Shown here: in pieces, positions 1-12,469 of the stretch | How the letters are laid out: each line of letters opens with the position of its first letter | Position numbering within the stretch: position 1 is the first letter of the stretch | Origin: Armigeres subalbatus | Taxonomy: Eukaryota; Arthropoda; Insecta; Diptera; Culicidae | Assembly (NCBI RefSeq): GCF_024139115.2 | Contig: NC_085140.1 | Span: 29,685,806-29,749,805 of the forward strand | Length of the DNA: 64,000 nt | Direction: 5' to 3' | The notes under the pieces: generated by a model | Database searches by the model: none | Told to the model about the DNA's origin: nothing | Seen by the model: the letters and a program-made list of their open reading frames with translations, nothing else | Translations under genes and position numbers: made by a program

Positions 1-840
1 AATTTTGCCGAAGAAAACCCGTGCCAATGGAAACCCGTCATATCCATGCCAGTTCGTAGAGCCCGCGCGTATGATTTGCCGCTCAAATATACCCAAACCA
101 GATGTTCTAGGCTCTCCAAACTGTTCTGGAGTTAGGATCAATTGGTCTACCAGCAGTTGGATAGCGCAGTTGGATAGCTATCCGAAATCGACCAGTCATG
201 TCCATACAATTCGGTAGAGCCCACGCGTATGATTTACAGCTCAGCTATACCCAAACCAGCTGTTCTAGACTCTACAATCTGTTCTGGAGTTTTGATTATT
301 TGGTCTTCCAGGTCAACTGCACTCGATAGCTATTTGAAATCGACCAGTCATGCCCATACAAGTCCGTAGAGCCCATGCGTATGATTTGCAGCTCAGCTAT
401 ACCAAAACCAGATGTTCTAGGCTCTACAATCTGTTCTGAAGTTTGGATTATTTGGCCTACCAGGTCAACTGCGGTCGATAGCTATCTGAAATCGACTAGT
501 CATGTCGTACTAGTCCGTAGAGCCACGCGTACTATTTGCAATTCAGATATACCCAAAACAGATGTTCTCGGTTCTCCAAACTGTTCTGAAGTTTGGATCA
601 ATTGGTCTACCAGGTCAACTGAGCTCGATGGCTATCTGAAATCGTCCAGTTATGCACAAAAAAGTCCGATGAACCCACGCGTATGATTTGCAACTAAGAT
701 ATACCCAAATCAGATGTTCTTGGCACTACAATCTTTTCTGGAGTTTGAATTAATTGGTGTAATAATAATACGCGTGGGCTCTTTTATGGACATGACTGGT
801 CGATTTCGGATAGGTATCGAGCGCAGTTGACTTGACTTGA
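1..840. repeat. Tandem satellite, ~155-bp unit, with a terminal inverted partial unit
   Basis: Five imperfect head-to-tail units begin near 51, 210, 366, 515 and 667, each opening with a form of GTAGAGCCCACGCGTATGAT and carrying ACCAGATGTTCTAGG and ATCGACCAGTCATG further on. Spacing is 149-159 bp, and the array probably continues off the left edge. At 767-830 the end of a unit reappears as its reverse complement (CGCGTGGGCTC, CATGACTGGTCGATTTCGGA). Short frames at 5-217 and 375-686 simply translate the repeat. I do not recognise the satellite family. Confidence 0.85.
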
Positions 841-914
841 AATACTTGAATGTTCGTTTTTTTACGGTTAAGACATTTTTTTAGGACAGATGATGAAATT
901 TGTTTTCGTTGAAT

Positions 915-1156
915 CGCACTCAGTTTTCATTTCTACAGCTCGGCAAAATCCGCACAGCCGTGTGGCCAGCAAAATAAAAACTGATATCCCGTCAAAAATG
1001 GGGCTTGTTAGTTGGGTTTCGGCAAATTATTTGCTGATTTTCAGCAGCTTTGACAGATATCTCGGCGAAAAACATGTTTACCGGAGCTCGGCTATGTGAA
1101 TCTCGGCAAAAGTTGTACAAATTGCTGAGATCCCGGTAAAATAAAATAAGTGTGTA
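915..1156. mobile_element. MITE-like element, CACTCAG / AAGTGTGTA ends (degraded copy)
   Basis: The left end is CACTCAGTTTTCA at 917 and the right end AAGTGTGTA at 1148-1156. Inside are CAGCTCGGCAAAATCCGCA, AAACTGATAT and repeated CTCGGC blocks. The same blocks occur in the same order in a better-preserved copy at 10446-10674, which is the reason for calling a family. No coding capacity. Confidence 0.6.
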
Positions 1157-1814
1157 ACAGTCGGCATTGTTTACAAGTTTTATTAGCCCAAATTATGTAA
1201 CAATCAAGCTTACACCAAGAGAATTTTTATGTCAAAGATTAGAGCAATGAAGTTCATTTTGGCCAAATGAAACTTGTAAGCAATGTAGTTTTTTTTTTAT
1301 AATTCGATCGAAACATTTTCACCATACATTTCATTTCTAAGACTGGTACAGAAATAAATATTCTGTTATCGTTTAAAAAGAATCAACTAGCTGGAATTGA
1401 TTAAGAAAGTTTGGGAAATCGTGAAGGCGTCATTTCGTAAAACATATAAGAACTGGTATTGAGTATAAGTACCGAAAATTGCCACGAGCTGAGTCACCAC
1501 CATCGCGTCGGGGTAGATCAACTCGGCTCGGAGTGGCTCGGAGTATTATGAAGGACAAATCACAAACGAAAAAATAATCACGTAAATAGATAAAATGTTG
1601 AGCACAATAGTTGCTCGCCCGTTGGCTTCTAGAATCTATTTGAATTGAATTATTATCGATTTCACATCGGTAAACGGTTTGAAAAAATATGCTGAATTAT
1701 CTGTTTTATAGCATTCAAGATGTTTAGCGTCATTTGGTCAAAAGCTGTTTGGCCGAACGTCATTTGTCATTTGGCTGTTCAGCCGAATAGTTTAAATGTT
1801 TTTCTTTATTGTGT
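1157..1814. other. Intron stretch, nothing recognised
   Basis: AT-rich sequence with no supported gene. At 1735-1795 there are short TTGGCCGAACGTCATTTG-type blocks, which in this window sit beside the GTGAGAA arrays (again near 2840 and 3868) and may belong to the same repeat family. Confidence 0.5.
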
Positions 1815-2765
1815 GTAAAGTAAGCAATGCGAAGTTAGAAGTAATGAGTAATGAAAAGTGTGGTGTTCGAAGTGAGAGTTAGTAGTGTAAAGTGGGAAAT
1901 AAGAAGTGCAAAATGAGAAGTGAATGGTGAGAAGAAAATGTTATAGATGAGTAGTGAAGGGTCAGAAGTATGTAAGTAAGAAGGAATAAGATTAAAAAAA
2001 AGTGAAAAAAAATAAGAAAGAGGAATAAAAAAAAGAAGGAAGAAAAAAAAGGTGACGTGAGGAAGAGAAAAAAAAAGATAGAAAATAGAGAAAAAAGAGA
2101 AGGAAGAATATAGGATCAATTACTCAGTTTTTAATTCAAATCCTCACTTCTAAATACTCACATCTCACTCCCAATTTATCACTTCTCCCTTCCCGTTTGT
2201 AATTTTTCATTTCCAGCTTCGAACTTTTTTATTCTCACTTTTCGCTACTTATTATTCATTTCTCGCTTCTCATTATTTACTACTCACTTCCCCGTTCTAT
2301 TGCTTAATTGTGAAATTAAATTGAGAATGGATTTTCACAGGTATTTTAAACAACGCTGCACAGTACGCCTAGCCGCTTTCATGTTTGAACCACATGTACG
2401 ATGTGCTTCGAATATAAATATTGACACGAAAAGGGATAGATATAGTCGAATCTATCACTTTCCAGGATTCTTGCATTAACTGGCTGTGTATGTGTAGACT
2501 AGGCTAGACTCTTTATTCACTACTCACTTCTCACTCCTTATATCTAATTTTCCATTTCTCTCTTCGCACTTTTCATTTCTTATTTATCATTTCTCGTTTA
2601 TCAATTCTTTTTTCTTACTACTCACGTCTCACTTATCCGTTATTACCTCTGACTACTCACTTCTTATCCCTTATATCTCTCTCATAACTTCACATTTCTC
2701 ACTTAGTACTCCTCATTTTTAACTTCTCACATCTCACTTGAAACATTTCATATCTATTATCACTA
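1815..2765. repeat. Degenerate GTGAGAAGT array that switches to its complement
   Basis: From about 1815 to 2115 the plus strand is a purine-rich run of GTGAGAAGT-like words. From about 2140 to 2300, and again from 2505 to 2750, it becomes pyrimidine-rich CTCACTTCTC-like words. The two halves are roughly reverse complements. The frame on the minus strand at 1835-2119 is a low-complexity by-product. Confidence 0.75.
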
Positions 2766-3609
2766 CTGACTTTTCATTTCTTAATTCATATTTTTTTACT
2801 ACTTGCAAACTGAATATTTTTTCTTCGATTATTCGGCAAAACGACCCGTTAAACCAAAGGCATTCGGAAAAATGGTGTTCAGTCATATGGCCTGACACCA
2901 TTCAAGAGGTGTTTAGAAAATACAAATATCAGATAAAGAACAGTAAAGCAATCAAGCAAAATTAGCAGATTAAGGAGAAAACAGAGCTAGAAAGAGGTAC
3001 AGAAAGAGTGAGAATAAATAATTTTAGAGGCTAATTGTTCACAAACCACGAGATGATGATTAGGACTACTCGAAAAAAAAAAAACGATTTAGGATTGGAA
3101 AAGGTAGAGAAAACGAAAAGTTCATTGGTATTGGAAGGAAAACAGATAGAGTAATCCTTAATTCCGAAATAAGGAAGAGTGAAAATGGATTCAGAAGGAG
3201 GATTGCTCTGACGATGATTACAATGATAGAAGGAAAAGGAAGTCAAGTTTTAGTAGATTAAGCAAAAAAATCAAATTAAATGAGAACTGGATCTCATAAG
3301 AAGTTTAAGAAATGTGAGTTGCCGATGAGAGAAGTATAATTACTAAAAAGTGACAGTTGCCGTACTGAATTTGAAAGAAATAGACCTTTTGGTTCTAGAG
3401 CAAGATAACGCTGATAGAAGCAGTTATCGACGATCACGAGAACTAAATCGTTAGTAAAACTTTTCTGGTGACAGTAGCTCGCTACAAGTGGTTTTCTAAC
3501 GGGGTGTCGGAGAGGGAGGTGCTTTCAAATATTTATCATCGCTTGAAAGGTGGTCTACGTCTGGTGGAGAAAAGAGCATGCATTTGAAAAGAAGATTCTT
3601 TTTAGGTAC
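2766..3609. other. Intron stretch, nothing recognised
   Basis: No supported gene, RNA or clear element end. Only short chance frames are present. Confidence 0.5.
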
Positions 3610-3775
3610 GGGAAGATCCATTAATTACGTAACACAAAAATTAAACATTTTCAACCCCCTCCCCCTATGTCACACTTTTTGTATGGAGCATCTAAAAACT
3701 TTGTATGGATTGTCACATTTCGGGTACCCCCCTCCCCCAAACGTTACATAATGTGTGGATGCTCCCTACGGACAT
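3610..3775. mobile_element. Small foldback MITE, C-rich inner arms
   Basis: The left end (GGGAAGATCCATTAATTACG) and the right end (TTACATAATGTGTGGATGCTCCC) are imperfect reverse complements. The interior holds the runs CCCCCTCCCCC and CCCCCCTCCCCC beside GTCACA. A half copy (GTACACTAATTACGTAAGC, CCCCTCCCCCATG) lies at 33004-33090. This type is common in insect genomes; the exact family name is not determined. Confidence 0.7.
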
Positions 3776-3779
3776 CCTA

Positions 3780-4150
3780 ATAATTAGATTAATAATTAGG
3801 AATTAGATGATCGATTTGAGAGCTGACACAAAAACGAGAAGAGTGGGGGAATCATTTATTGACGTCGGGCTTTTTGGCCGAATGGATCGTGAGACCAAAA
3901 AGTTCATTTTTTTCCTCAAGTAGTGAAAAGTATTAGATGTGAAGTGGGTAGCGCGAATTGCGAAATGTGAAGTGAGAAGTGGGACATGAGATTTTTTTTT
4001 CCATTTTTCACTGCACGGCAAGAAAAAAGAAGTGAGACTGATGAGAAGTGAGAAGTGAGATGTGGGAAATAAGAAGAGAGAAGAAAAAATAGAAATATTG
4101 AGTGGGAAGTGAGTTTGGGTTGTGAATAATGAGAAGTGAGAAGATCAAAA
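3780..4150. repeat. Degenerate GTGAGAAGTGAGA array
   Basis: Purine-rich words GTGAAGTGAGAAGTGGGA and relatives run from about 3920 to 4145. They are preceded by TTTGGCCGAATGG at 3868, the same neighbour seen at 1735. Confidence 0.65.
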
Positions 4151-5699
4151 AATGATAATTTGTTTCTTGTCTTGTCGTGTTTCTCCAGTAAGCAGTGCGA
4201 TCGGCCGGTCGTCGAAATTTAGTTTTGTAATTTTATTTTAAATTTTCATGGATCAACAATCAGAATAAACATCATTGCTGTTCTTTTGTACTTTAAGAAT
4301 GACAGATTTTTTTTTTATTTTGCAAACATGTCCTCAGCAATTGTCATTTTCATCGCTGAATCGTTGATTCTTTGGTGAAAAATATAATCTTGGCCCCAAG
4401 CAGGAGACCTAATATAGCTCCTCCTAATATACATCTTTAAGAAGCAATTTGTTTGCACATTATTATCACAAGGTTCATCAGTCCATTTTTTTATCAGCTT
4501 TTGTTGAAGAAGAATTATGTCCAGACCGACCAAATTTGTTAGTTTCGGCAGCGGCAGCGTTAAAAAAAATGTACAGCATATGCCATCACGATAAACAAAA
4601 AACGTGCTGAAAGTAAAATGTTATCAGTTTTTGAAGAAAACTCAGTGAACCATATTGACTACTGAGAGCCTATGAGAACTCAGTAATCGCTTTTACTGAC
4701 TTCTTTTGCATTTCCAGTAAACATCACATATTTCTAAAAACTCGATACTAGTTATTACTGTATACAGTAAAATGTGACAAAATTATGAAAAAGATTAATG
4801 GAATAGCTGATTTTCTCAGCAGTTTTAATAGTTTACCGAGAAAAACCGTAAAAAAATTAACGAACAATAGAATCGAGAATAAAGTGTGATAATGATCTCA
4901 TAAAATTGAAATACGTTTAATCTGAGTGTACTTCTACTAGAGAGTTTTTTTTTGAAGCATAATTTAAATGTCGTTTTAATATATTTTGATTGAACGTGTA
5001 ACTGAACATGCAGTGTCAATTCAATCACACAAACAAACATAGTACCACATCAGCTCACCGAAAGTGCTGCTATCAGTGTCGCCATATTTCAGGCTGTGTT
5101 GCCAGTCTTCTTGATAATGTGGTCTTCGATTAAATTGGTTTATTTGGTTTCGATCAATACATCTAAACGGCTCTCGTTGATTCCTCCAGCAACAAATATA
5201 AGCATCGTGTACAGTAGTATAACTTCGACTCACACAATCTTCCCGACTCCGTTTAACTTGATGGCGAACAAGGACGCAGATAAGAATAGCGCCAATTTCA
5301 CAGACATATCTCTTTGCTATCTATATTACCATACTACTTGTGATTATGTGATGATCACATTCACATAATACAGAACGATGATTATGATAGACTTTCTTCC
5401 ACTGCTTCTCTCATCTGGTGTATAGTCCAGATGTCAGTCAAAAAGCGCTATCCTTTGTTAGGTTAAATTCTCGTCTTCTAAGCAATTAAAGTTGGCGAAG
5501 TATATAAGGAATCGTTCCTCGACGGAAGTTTAAAAATAGATTCTATTTCGACACAAATATATATATATATATATAAATATAGACACTTTTTTCTCGTGAT
5601 CTAATGCAATAGCTTACTATATTGATTCAATGCAATCTGTGCATGGGCCTCAGCTTAATGCAATTCATGCAAGATTGTCTTAAAATCATGCATTCTCTG
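4151..5699. other. Intron stretch with a short (TA)n run
   Basis: No gene recognised. The only distinct feature is an alternating TA run at about 5556-5580. Short frames at 4315-5368 have no recognisable content. Confidence 0.5.
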
Positions 5700-6020
5700 G
5701 TTGAGTGATAGCATTTTCTCAGTTATTAATTGAAAGATTTTCTATGACCACCATTGCATGAGTGTGACAAGTACAGTTGATTTACTATGGCCACGGAGTC
5801 AAGAACCACATTTGGAAATCTCATAGAGAAACAGTATACTCAACCCACGATTTGAATACAGTTCCTTCTTTTTCTTCTTCATTGGAATTACATTCCTCAC
5901 TAGGACATTGCTGCATCGCAGTAGGCTAACACGATAATACTTTTATGCTCAGGGAAGTCGAGACACTTCCAATCCAAAAATTTCCTACACCGGGAATCGA
6001 ACTGATTCTTTACCATGTTC
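5700..6020 (-). mobile_element. Feilai-type tRNA-derived SINE, composite and degraded
   Basis: The plus strand at 5876-6020 shows the reversed SINE order: CTTCTTCATTGGAATTACAT, then GGCTAACACGATAATAC, GGGAAGTCGAGACA and finally GGGAATCGAAC, the complement of a pol III B box. The tRNA-like head is therefore on the right and the element reads on the minus strand. The stretch 5705-5815 matches the body of the related SINE at 16350-16460 (GCATTTTCTCAGTTA, TTGCATGAGT), so two SINE pieces abut. Feilai is a known Aedes SINE. Confidence 0.7.
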
Positions 6021-6243
6021 TGAGTGTGAAAATTTGAGTTCATTTGGATTAAAGCTGATTTAGCACAAGCCGCATGCATGCATACAAATTAGTATGGGGA
6101 AAATTTATTTTTTCATTTTACTGTTAATGACGCTTCCCCATCCCAAGCGCACGTTAAAAGAAAACCTACATAGCTAAAAGGAATACTCATCAGCTTTCAC
6201 TCAGTGAAAACCGCATGTTGACTCTTAGACGGTGTAACTGTTT

Positions 6244-6345
6244 TGCCTTTCTTGTACATCATCGAGGTGTAAGCGTAAAGGCTACATTTATTACCTTTTT
6301 GCGCGAGAAAGGCACCATCACCGCTAGGTGGATTAATCTGTTTTT
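6244..6345. mobile_element. Internally deleted copy of the TGCCTTTCTCG element
   Basis: It has the left end TTGCCTTTCTTGTACA and the right end GCGAGAAAGGCACCATCACC, followed by GCTAGGTGGATTAATCTG. Both ends match the ~435-bp copies at 13296 and 17559, but only about 60 bp remain between them. Confidence 0.7.
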
Positions 6346-6364
6346 TTTTTAATTTAATGGAATA

Positions 6365-6745
6365 CTCAGATTTTTCACGGAAAACCCCATTGTAATATTC
6401 TTAATTTAAAAAGTAAATTCTCTTAAACTGCCACGAGAAATTATCTTTTTGTTTCACATGAGATTCCCTGGAATTTCGGCAGGAAATTCTCTTCAAATTT
6501 TTCAGGACATTCTTCAAAGTTGACGCAAAAATTTCAATCAGATAAAATTCAAAATTTTCATCAGAAAACCCGTAGAAATATTTTAAGGAAATTCTCTTTA
6601 ATTCTTATGGGGCATCCTTTTGAATTTCGAAAGGAAATTTTCATTTGTTTTCCAATTCTTCCAAATTCTAAATTCCACAAAACTCTTTCTAATTTCTAAA
6701 GTTAATTTATCCAATTTATCACGTCAAATATTTATTTAAATTCCC
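6365..6745. repeat. Degenerate AATTCTC / GAAATT repeat region
   Basis: Runs of GGAAATTCTCTTCAAATTTT-like words recur about every 12-30 bp. Similar degenerate sequence is at 17150-17440, 28860-29765, 37380-37640, 44640-45600 and 49130-49580. It is non-coding. Confidence 0.5.
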
Positions 6746-6959
6746 GTAAGGTTTCAAGGACCGGCATGACAGATGTTGCATAACAACGCGTGAATGCAAA
6801 GTGTCGAGTTGCCTAAACTATTTGTGATGGCAGCGAACACCTCACACCATCCGCGCTTCCGAAAAAAAAACCATCATGGAAAATACGACATTTCAGATCC
6901 ATTTTGAAATATTTTCTTTCACAAAATACAATGCAATTGTTATTTTTGTGTTGCTTTCT

Positions 6960-7110
6960 TCTGATTCAATATATCGATATGGAAATGAAAAATATCGATA
7001 TGACATATTGATAGTAAAGTATCGATACAAAAATATCGGATATCGAAACAAAAATATCAATATTCCGATATATCGGAAGTATCTGAACGTCCCTACGTCA
7101 ATACAGTTTC
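6960..7110. repeat. ATATCGATA-rich low-complexity tract
   Basis: Repeated ATATCGATATG, AAATATCGATA and CGATATATCGG words make both strands open for about 80 codons; those frames are artefacts. Confidence 0.6.
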
Positions 7111-7114
7111 TTAC

Positions 7115-7230
7115 CGAAAGTGAATAATAATTTGGCATATAGAGTTTCGGAAGATTTTATTACAATACAACGATTGTAATAAAATCTTCCGAAATTTTAT
7201 ATGCCAAATTATTATTCACTTTCACTTTCG
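7115..7230. mobile_element. 116-bp near-perfect hairpin (foldback element)
   Basis: The left arm 7115-7166 (GAAAGTGAATAATAATTTGG through AAGATTTTATTACAAT) is reverse-complemented at 7173-7223 with few mismatches around a 6-bp loop. The right side carries an extra CTTTCACTTTC. It has no coding capacity. This could be a MITE or an inverted duplication. Confidence 0.8.
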
Positions 7231-10200
7231 AATCTAACAATTTTGTATTATTTTTATACAGTATCTGTATTAAAAGCTTACATTTTTATATTAAAACCTT
7301 GCATTTAACAATAGGCGACAAAATTGGCCGATCAACATTTAGCGCTTTTCACTAAACTCTTTTGTTACCCCTTCAAAATATTATTTTTCGGCAAAAAATC
7401 AGGAGAGACATAAATGTTTTTAAATATTTGTATCTGCCTTGTTGTAAGATTTGTTTTTTGGGTGTAGAGTCTAGTAAATAAGACACATATGACCGTGTCA
7501 ACATGAGATAAACAAGCATCCATCAATATTCAAAAGAATCATAGTGAATTGGGAGCAGAAGTAGGTGACACGGTCGATTGAATAATGTACGACATGTTAA
7601 CTGTGTAACTGTTTTGTAACAGAAGAAAAAGAACAACCGACTTCATCCCACGGTTAGACAGTTTCCAGAGGGACATCAACCGCTTATCATCACGATCTTG
7701 TCATTAAATAATCATTTGTCCGGTTGAATTCCATCTGCTACTTCTCACTTTTACGCGATCGGAAAACTGAAGAAGCTACCTCTGCTGCCCAGAGTCGGTC
7801 CTCGGTAGTCACGTTCTTGCATCCATTCGTCGCCAGCGTCGAGGCTGTCCATACGCGGAACGGTGTGGTGATGGTATTGGCAGGGTATTGCACATTCTGC
7901 ACTTGTTTTATGCAACACATCGTTGGCTTGAGAAAAGTGGCGATGGCACTTCGGAAAACGTTGAAAAATTCACATCGCGGTTCAAGCTGCGCAGCAGGAA
8001 ATGGGCACTGTCGGGTGTCTAGCGAGCAAATTACAATTTAAAAAAAAATGGAATGTATGAACGATCGGACAGTTAGTAAGTATCGTAAAATTTAATTAGA
8101 ACACCAGTTCTACTACTTGAGGAATTCGAGCTTGATCTTCGATTGACCACGTGACCTCAAATGACAACGTGGTTCATTGCCGATTACTGCAGACATCAAT
8201 GTTCTTATCGTGAAGTTGCGGTGAAACTTTTCGAGTGTTCCATCTGTCAACACTCAACATTGGTCCACAGTAGCTTTATTGGCCAAAAAGAAGGCACCCG
8301 CCCAGACACTACAACACAATTTACCGGACCATTAGGGTAGAGTTGCATCAAATGAGAGGGTGAAGCCGTATTTATAATAATTTCAAACAAGATCGTGGGA
8401 AATGTTATGCAATTCAGTTCGCCATCGTCAGAAGTCACAAGCGTTTTTCACTTCGAAAAGTCATGCCTGGGAAAACATTTTCCCATCTTCGTTTCCATCA
8501 TCATTTACAATGTTTGGAAAGAGCTTAACAATGAACGCAGCTTATCTGGAGTGTAATTGAAAGTTTATATCGCTACCAAAGCAGACCATCACAATGCGCT
8601 CGCAGACCTGAGCTGCCCATGCACTTATGCTTGGTTGTACGTCTGCTTTGTGCTCAACGGTTGCGATCGCGATGAAATTCTGGGAATAAGTTGTGACTTT
8701 ATAATTATCGACCTGATGAAGACTTGTAGAGCCAAGCCAACGAAAGGCGATTAACGCGTCATTTGATCCAGATTTTAGTCTGCTGACATGGCGACAATTC
8801 TTTGGACATTAACGGTGAAAATTAGATTAACGAGTCTGTACCAATAATCGTATGAATATGTGTTTTCTGTTGGTTTGTTTTATTCAGGCGAATTTGATTC
8901 TACATAGCTTTGAAATCCACAATTCCACACTTTGAAATAATATTCAGATTCGTAGTTCGTGTTACTTATAATTGAACCACGATAGTGAATGGTTCCACTG
9001 TTGCTTCCAACGCCGAAACTTAACATACCCTGATAGACCGTCTAGCTCTCTCATCATAATCAATAGCTTACATGCCTTACCAAATAATCATAAATCTCTG
9101 GACTGCGGCGAGGCACCTTTCGAAACATGAGGCGGCAATTTGAATGCGATTTCAATTTGCGATAACCGCTTGACGGAGAACCAAATCCTATACCTACCGC
9201 AGTCGCAGTATGAGAAAAGAGAAAGAATGGTTGCGACATGTAAACATGGAACTTTGGCAATACTTTTTTGAACTATTTTCCACGATGGTTCCGGGATAAG
9301 AGGGACGGGGCTTAGATCTAACATGGCTGATTACAACCAGCAGAGAACCCAAATGAATATAGGGGAGAAACAATGAACATGGACCCTGTTGTTGGTACCC
9401 CGCGAGACGGTGGATGTTATGCCACATGATGATTTTCTCTTTTCAGTTTCGGAAGAGAAATTTTTAGTTAACGTGCACCACTAGTAGTGTGGAGACATCA
9501 ACGTCGAACCATCCAACGGTAAACTTCACGGCTTGGATGGGATAGGAACGTACATTTTCAGCTCGACATAAAATAAACAACAATTGAATTAATTTCTCAT
9601 CGAAATATTTAGCATTTTCAGCACATGTTGGAACGCTTTTTGTTTCCACTCTGCTGGTCGCATCCGCCACAGCATCAAACCAGTGCCAGCCAGTCAGTGG
9701 TGTAAAGAGAAGATCATGTCCTCACCTCATCAGCTTCAGTTAACGAGCTTATATGGAATTCTGATCATGTCCACTTTGTTGTAAGTGGTGTCCCATCGTG
9801 AAATGACGGTGACAGCTACCGGTTTTCATTCAATGGCTGTTAGGTAGTTGGGAGATGAAATTGCTATTGGGACTTGCACACGAGATCTCCGAAGATTTTT
9901 TTTTGCGATTTCAACTGAGAGTATTCTGAATGAGAATGTTTACTGTTTACCAACTAAAAAAAATTCGCATTGCGTTTTTTCACGAACATTCTGGAAAATT
10001 TTTGTGCTACGGCCCCCTATTTACGACGAAATTGTTCCATATCCCTCGATTGTCGAATAGCACAAAAAAACCCAAATGTATCAACTCAGCTTAGTTGGTT
10101 AATACGGGTCAAAATTCAGCCTTTATGCAGCATAGTGTTCTTTCTAGCTTCACTTATACCGTTAAGTTATGAAAGCTATAAACAAATATGGCATAAATTT

Positions 10201-10445
10201 AAAAAATGTACATACAAATTGTTATGTATATATGCTAAGATTTGCAAAAAGTATTTAGGAAGTATTGTGAAAAACGCACCACGAAACGAAAAAAGACAAA
10301 ATGACCATCTCATAAAATCATACATTTCCCGCTTAACTTTTCAAAAGGTCCAAAATAATATTTCTTTTATGAATTAATTTGAATATTCCCATAAACAGAC
10401 AAATATGAAAGCTTTTGGTTGCAATTAATTCATGAAAAAATGTTA
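7231..10445. other. Long intron stretch, no element recognised
   Basis: This is the least repetitive stretch of the left half. The part 7700-8760 is noticeably more GC-balanced, with CpG-containing sequence. Frames such as 7724-8041 and 9970-10377 match nothing I recognise and lack convincing coding character. Conserved regulatory DNA of fringe is possible but is only inference. Confidence 0.4.
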
Positions 10446-10674
10446 CTTACACACTCAGTTCAGCTCGGCATTTTTTTGATTCTTTTGCCGAAATCCGCAC
10501 AGCCGAACGCTCGGTTCCTAAGTTTTTACTGATATCTCAGCTGAAAAATTTATTTGTTTACTGCGGCACTCGAAGAAGCCGCCGTAATCATACGTCCATT
10601 CAGCTGATATTTCAGCAAACGAACTTAAGCCGAGAATCGCACAGCCGAGATCGGTGAAAAAATTTAAGTGTGTA
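10446..10674. mobile_element. MITE, TACACACTCAG / AAGTGTGTA ends
   Basis: The ends TTACACACTCAG (10447) and TTAAGTGTGTA (to 10674) are short inverted repeats. The interior has CAGCTCGGCA, GCCGAAATCCGCACAGCCGA, ACTGATATCTCAGC and CGCACAGCCGAGAT. These blocks recur at 915-1156. Confidence 0.7.
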
Positions 10675-10914
10675 GGTTCATTTCGAAAGTAAAGCAAGAT
10701 TTAATCGTTTCTAGTGCATTTCTGAGGATTTGCGTTTTCCTGCGAAGAAGTCTACAAGAAAAAATAATTTCCCGAAGTGTAAACCCAATCGCGGGAAAAG
10801 CGTACGGTTAAAAATCCCATGTGTAGAGAGGCGAATCCCGCGGGGATACAATTACGTTTGAATTTATTCCGCACGGGAAATGCGTAATCTCTGACGGAAA
10901 TTTATTATGGAAAG

Positions 10915-11765
10915 AACCGTGTGAAGTGGATAGTGAAAAGTGAGAAATCTGAGAAGTGAGAATTGTGTGCAGAGAAAACTGAGTAATGATAAGCGAGAAA
11001 TGAAAAATGAGAAGTAAGTAGTGAGCAATGAGTAGTGAGAAATGAGAAATGAGTAGTGTAGTGAGTAGTGATAATGATATGTGAGAAGTGAAAAGTGTGA
11101 AGTGAGTTATGAGGAGTGAGAAAAGAAAAGTGAAGTGAAATGAGTTGTGAGAAGTGAAGGAATGAACAGCGAGAAGTGGAAATCGAAAATGAGAAGTAAG
11201 AAAAGTAAAGTGAGAAATGAGTAGTAAGAAGTGAGAAGTGAGAAGTGACCAGTGAAAATGAAGAAGTTTCAACGAAAAGTGAGAAAAAGCGCATAGTGAG
11301 ATGGCCACCTCCCTCTCTCTCACTCACTCATCCTCCCTCACTCACTCTTTCTAACTTACTCACTTTCTCTCTCATTCACTCGCTCAAACTCATTATCACT
11401 CTATCACTCTCACTCATTCACTCACTTTTACTCACTCACTCACTAAATCTCAAACACACACATTCATTATCACTCACTCAATCTCACTCAATATCACTCA
11501 TTCTTTCACTCTCACTCACTCACTAACTCTGGCCTTTCACTCAATCACTCGTTCACTCACACTCTTATTCTCTTAAACTCATTTATTCACTCTCATTCAC
11601 TCATTCTCACTTATTCACTCACTCACTAGCTCTCACTCACTCACTCACTCTCACTCACTCACTTTCATTCACTCTCACTCACTCACTCTCATTCACTCTT
11701 ACTCACTTTCTCTCACTCACTCAATCTCTCTCTTTACTCACTCTCTTCCTTTCTCTCGCTATATC
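10915..11765. repeat. GTGAGAA array followed by CTCACTCA array
   Basis: From 10915 to 11295 the plus strand is GTGAGAAGTGAGAA-like. At about 11305 it turns into CTCACTCACTCTCTCACT-like sequence up to 11765. Low-complexity frames on the minus strand (171 and 140 codons of Ser/Thr/Phe/Leu/His) and on the plus strand (11245-11526) are translations of the repeat, not genes. Confidence 0.8.
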
Positions 11766-12469
11766 CTCCTCTTTTCGTTATCTTTCCATCTTGTAGCTCG
11801 TGTGTGTTTGTATGCCTAAAGTAATCCGAACCAAAACCCAGAATTGTAAACTCAAGCACGGGTGCGGATACGCAGATTCTCAAAACCCAAAGCAAAATCC
11901 TGAATTGTAAACCCAATCACGGAAAATGTTTTGACAGTCGAGACTTATCTTTGAAAAATTTTCCCTGGCAAAACCCGGAGCAAAATCCTATAAAAAATCC
12001 CGCGGACACGATTTCCGAACTGAGTGAATTTTCGCATCTTCATCAAAATCTTCCATTACACAGTCGGTGATAACGGGGGAAAGCGGATTGCTTATTTCAG
12101 TTCCGAACTGTTGTACGTAGTACGGTCCATGGAACGTGAAAAAGCTGCAACCAATACAGAACTAAATGTATGTTTTTTTTTATTTCGTCCCAGTCAGTGC
12201 TTGAAGATGCTGTTTTTCACCAACTCCTTGGGCATCGACGAGAAAAGCGATACAACGTCGAAACATACAGCATGATGTGATCCTGCGACATTTGAGCCAC
12301 GTTGGCAAAACGATTTTTTGAAAAAGTTTGTATTACTGTGTTTTTTTTAAATTGAAAAACACCTAAATGCAGACTAAACAATTGATTGATTATTGATTAG
12401 CAAGATTTCTCAATCCATCAATCCCTATTCCAGTGATAAACGACAGAACTATTTTTGTGATAGAACAAA
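11766..12469. other. Intron stretch, nothing recognised
   Basis: No gene or clear element. A repeated phrase of the form AAACCCAAAGCAAAATCCTG / CCCAATCACGG occurs at about 11840-11995, and a related one at 10780-10870. Confidence 0.4.

Noticed and set aside
10808..11327. Long Ser/Thr/Phe/Leu/His-rich frames on the minus strand
   Set aside because: They translate the GTGAGAA array; similar openness in neighbouring frames and no domain content.
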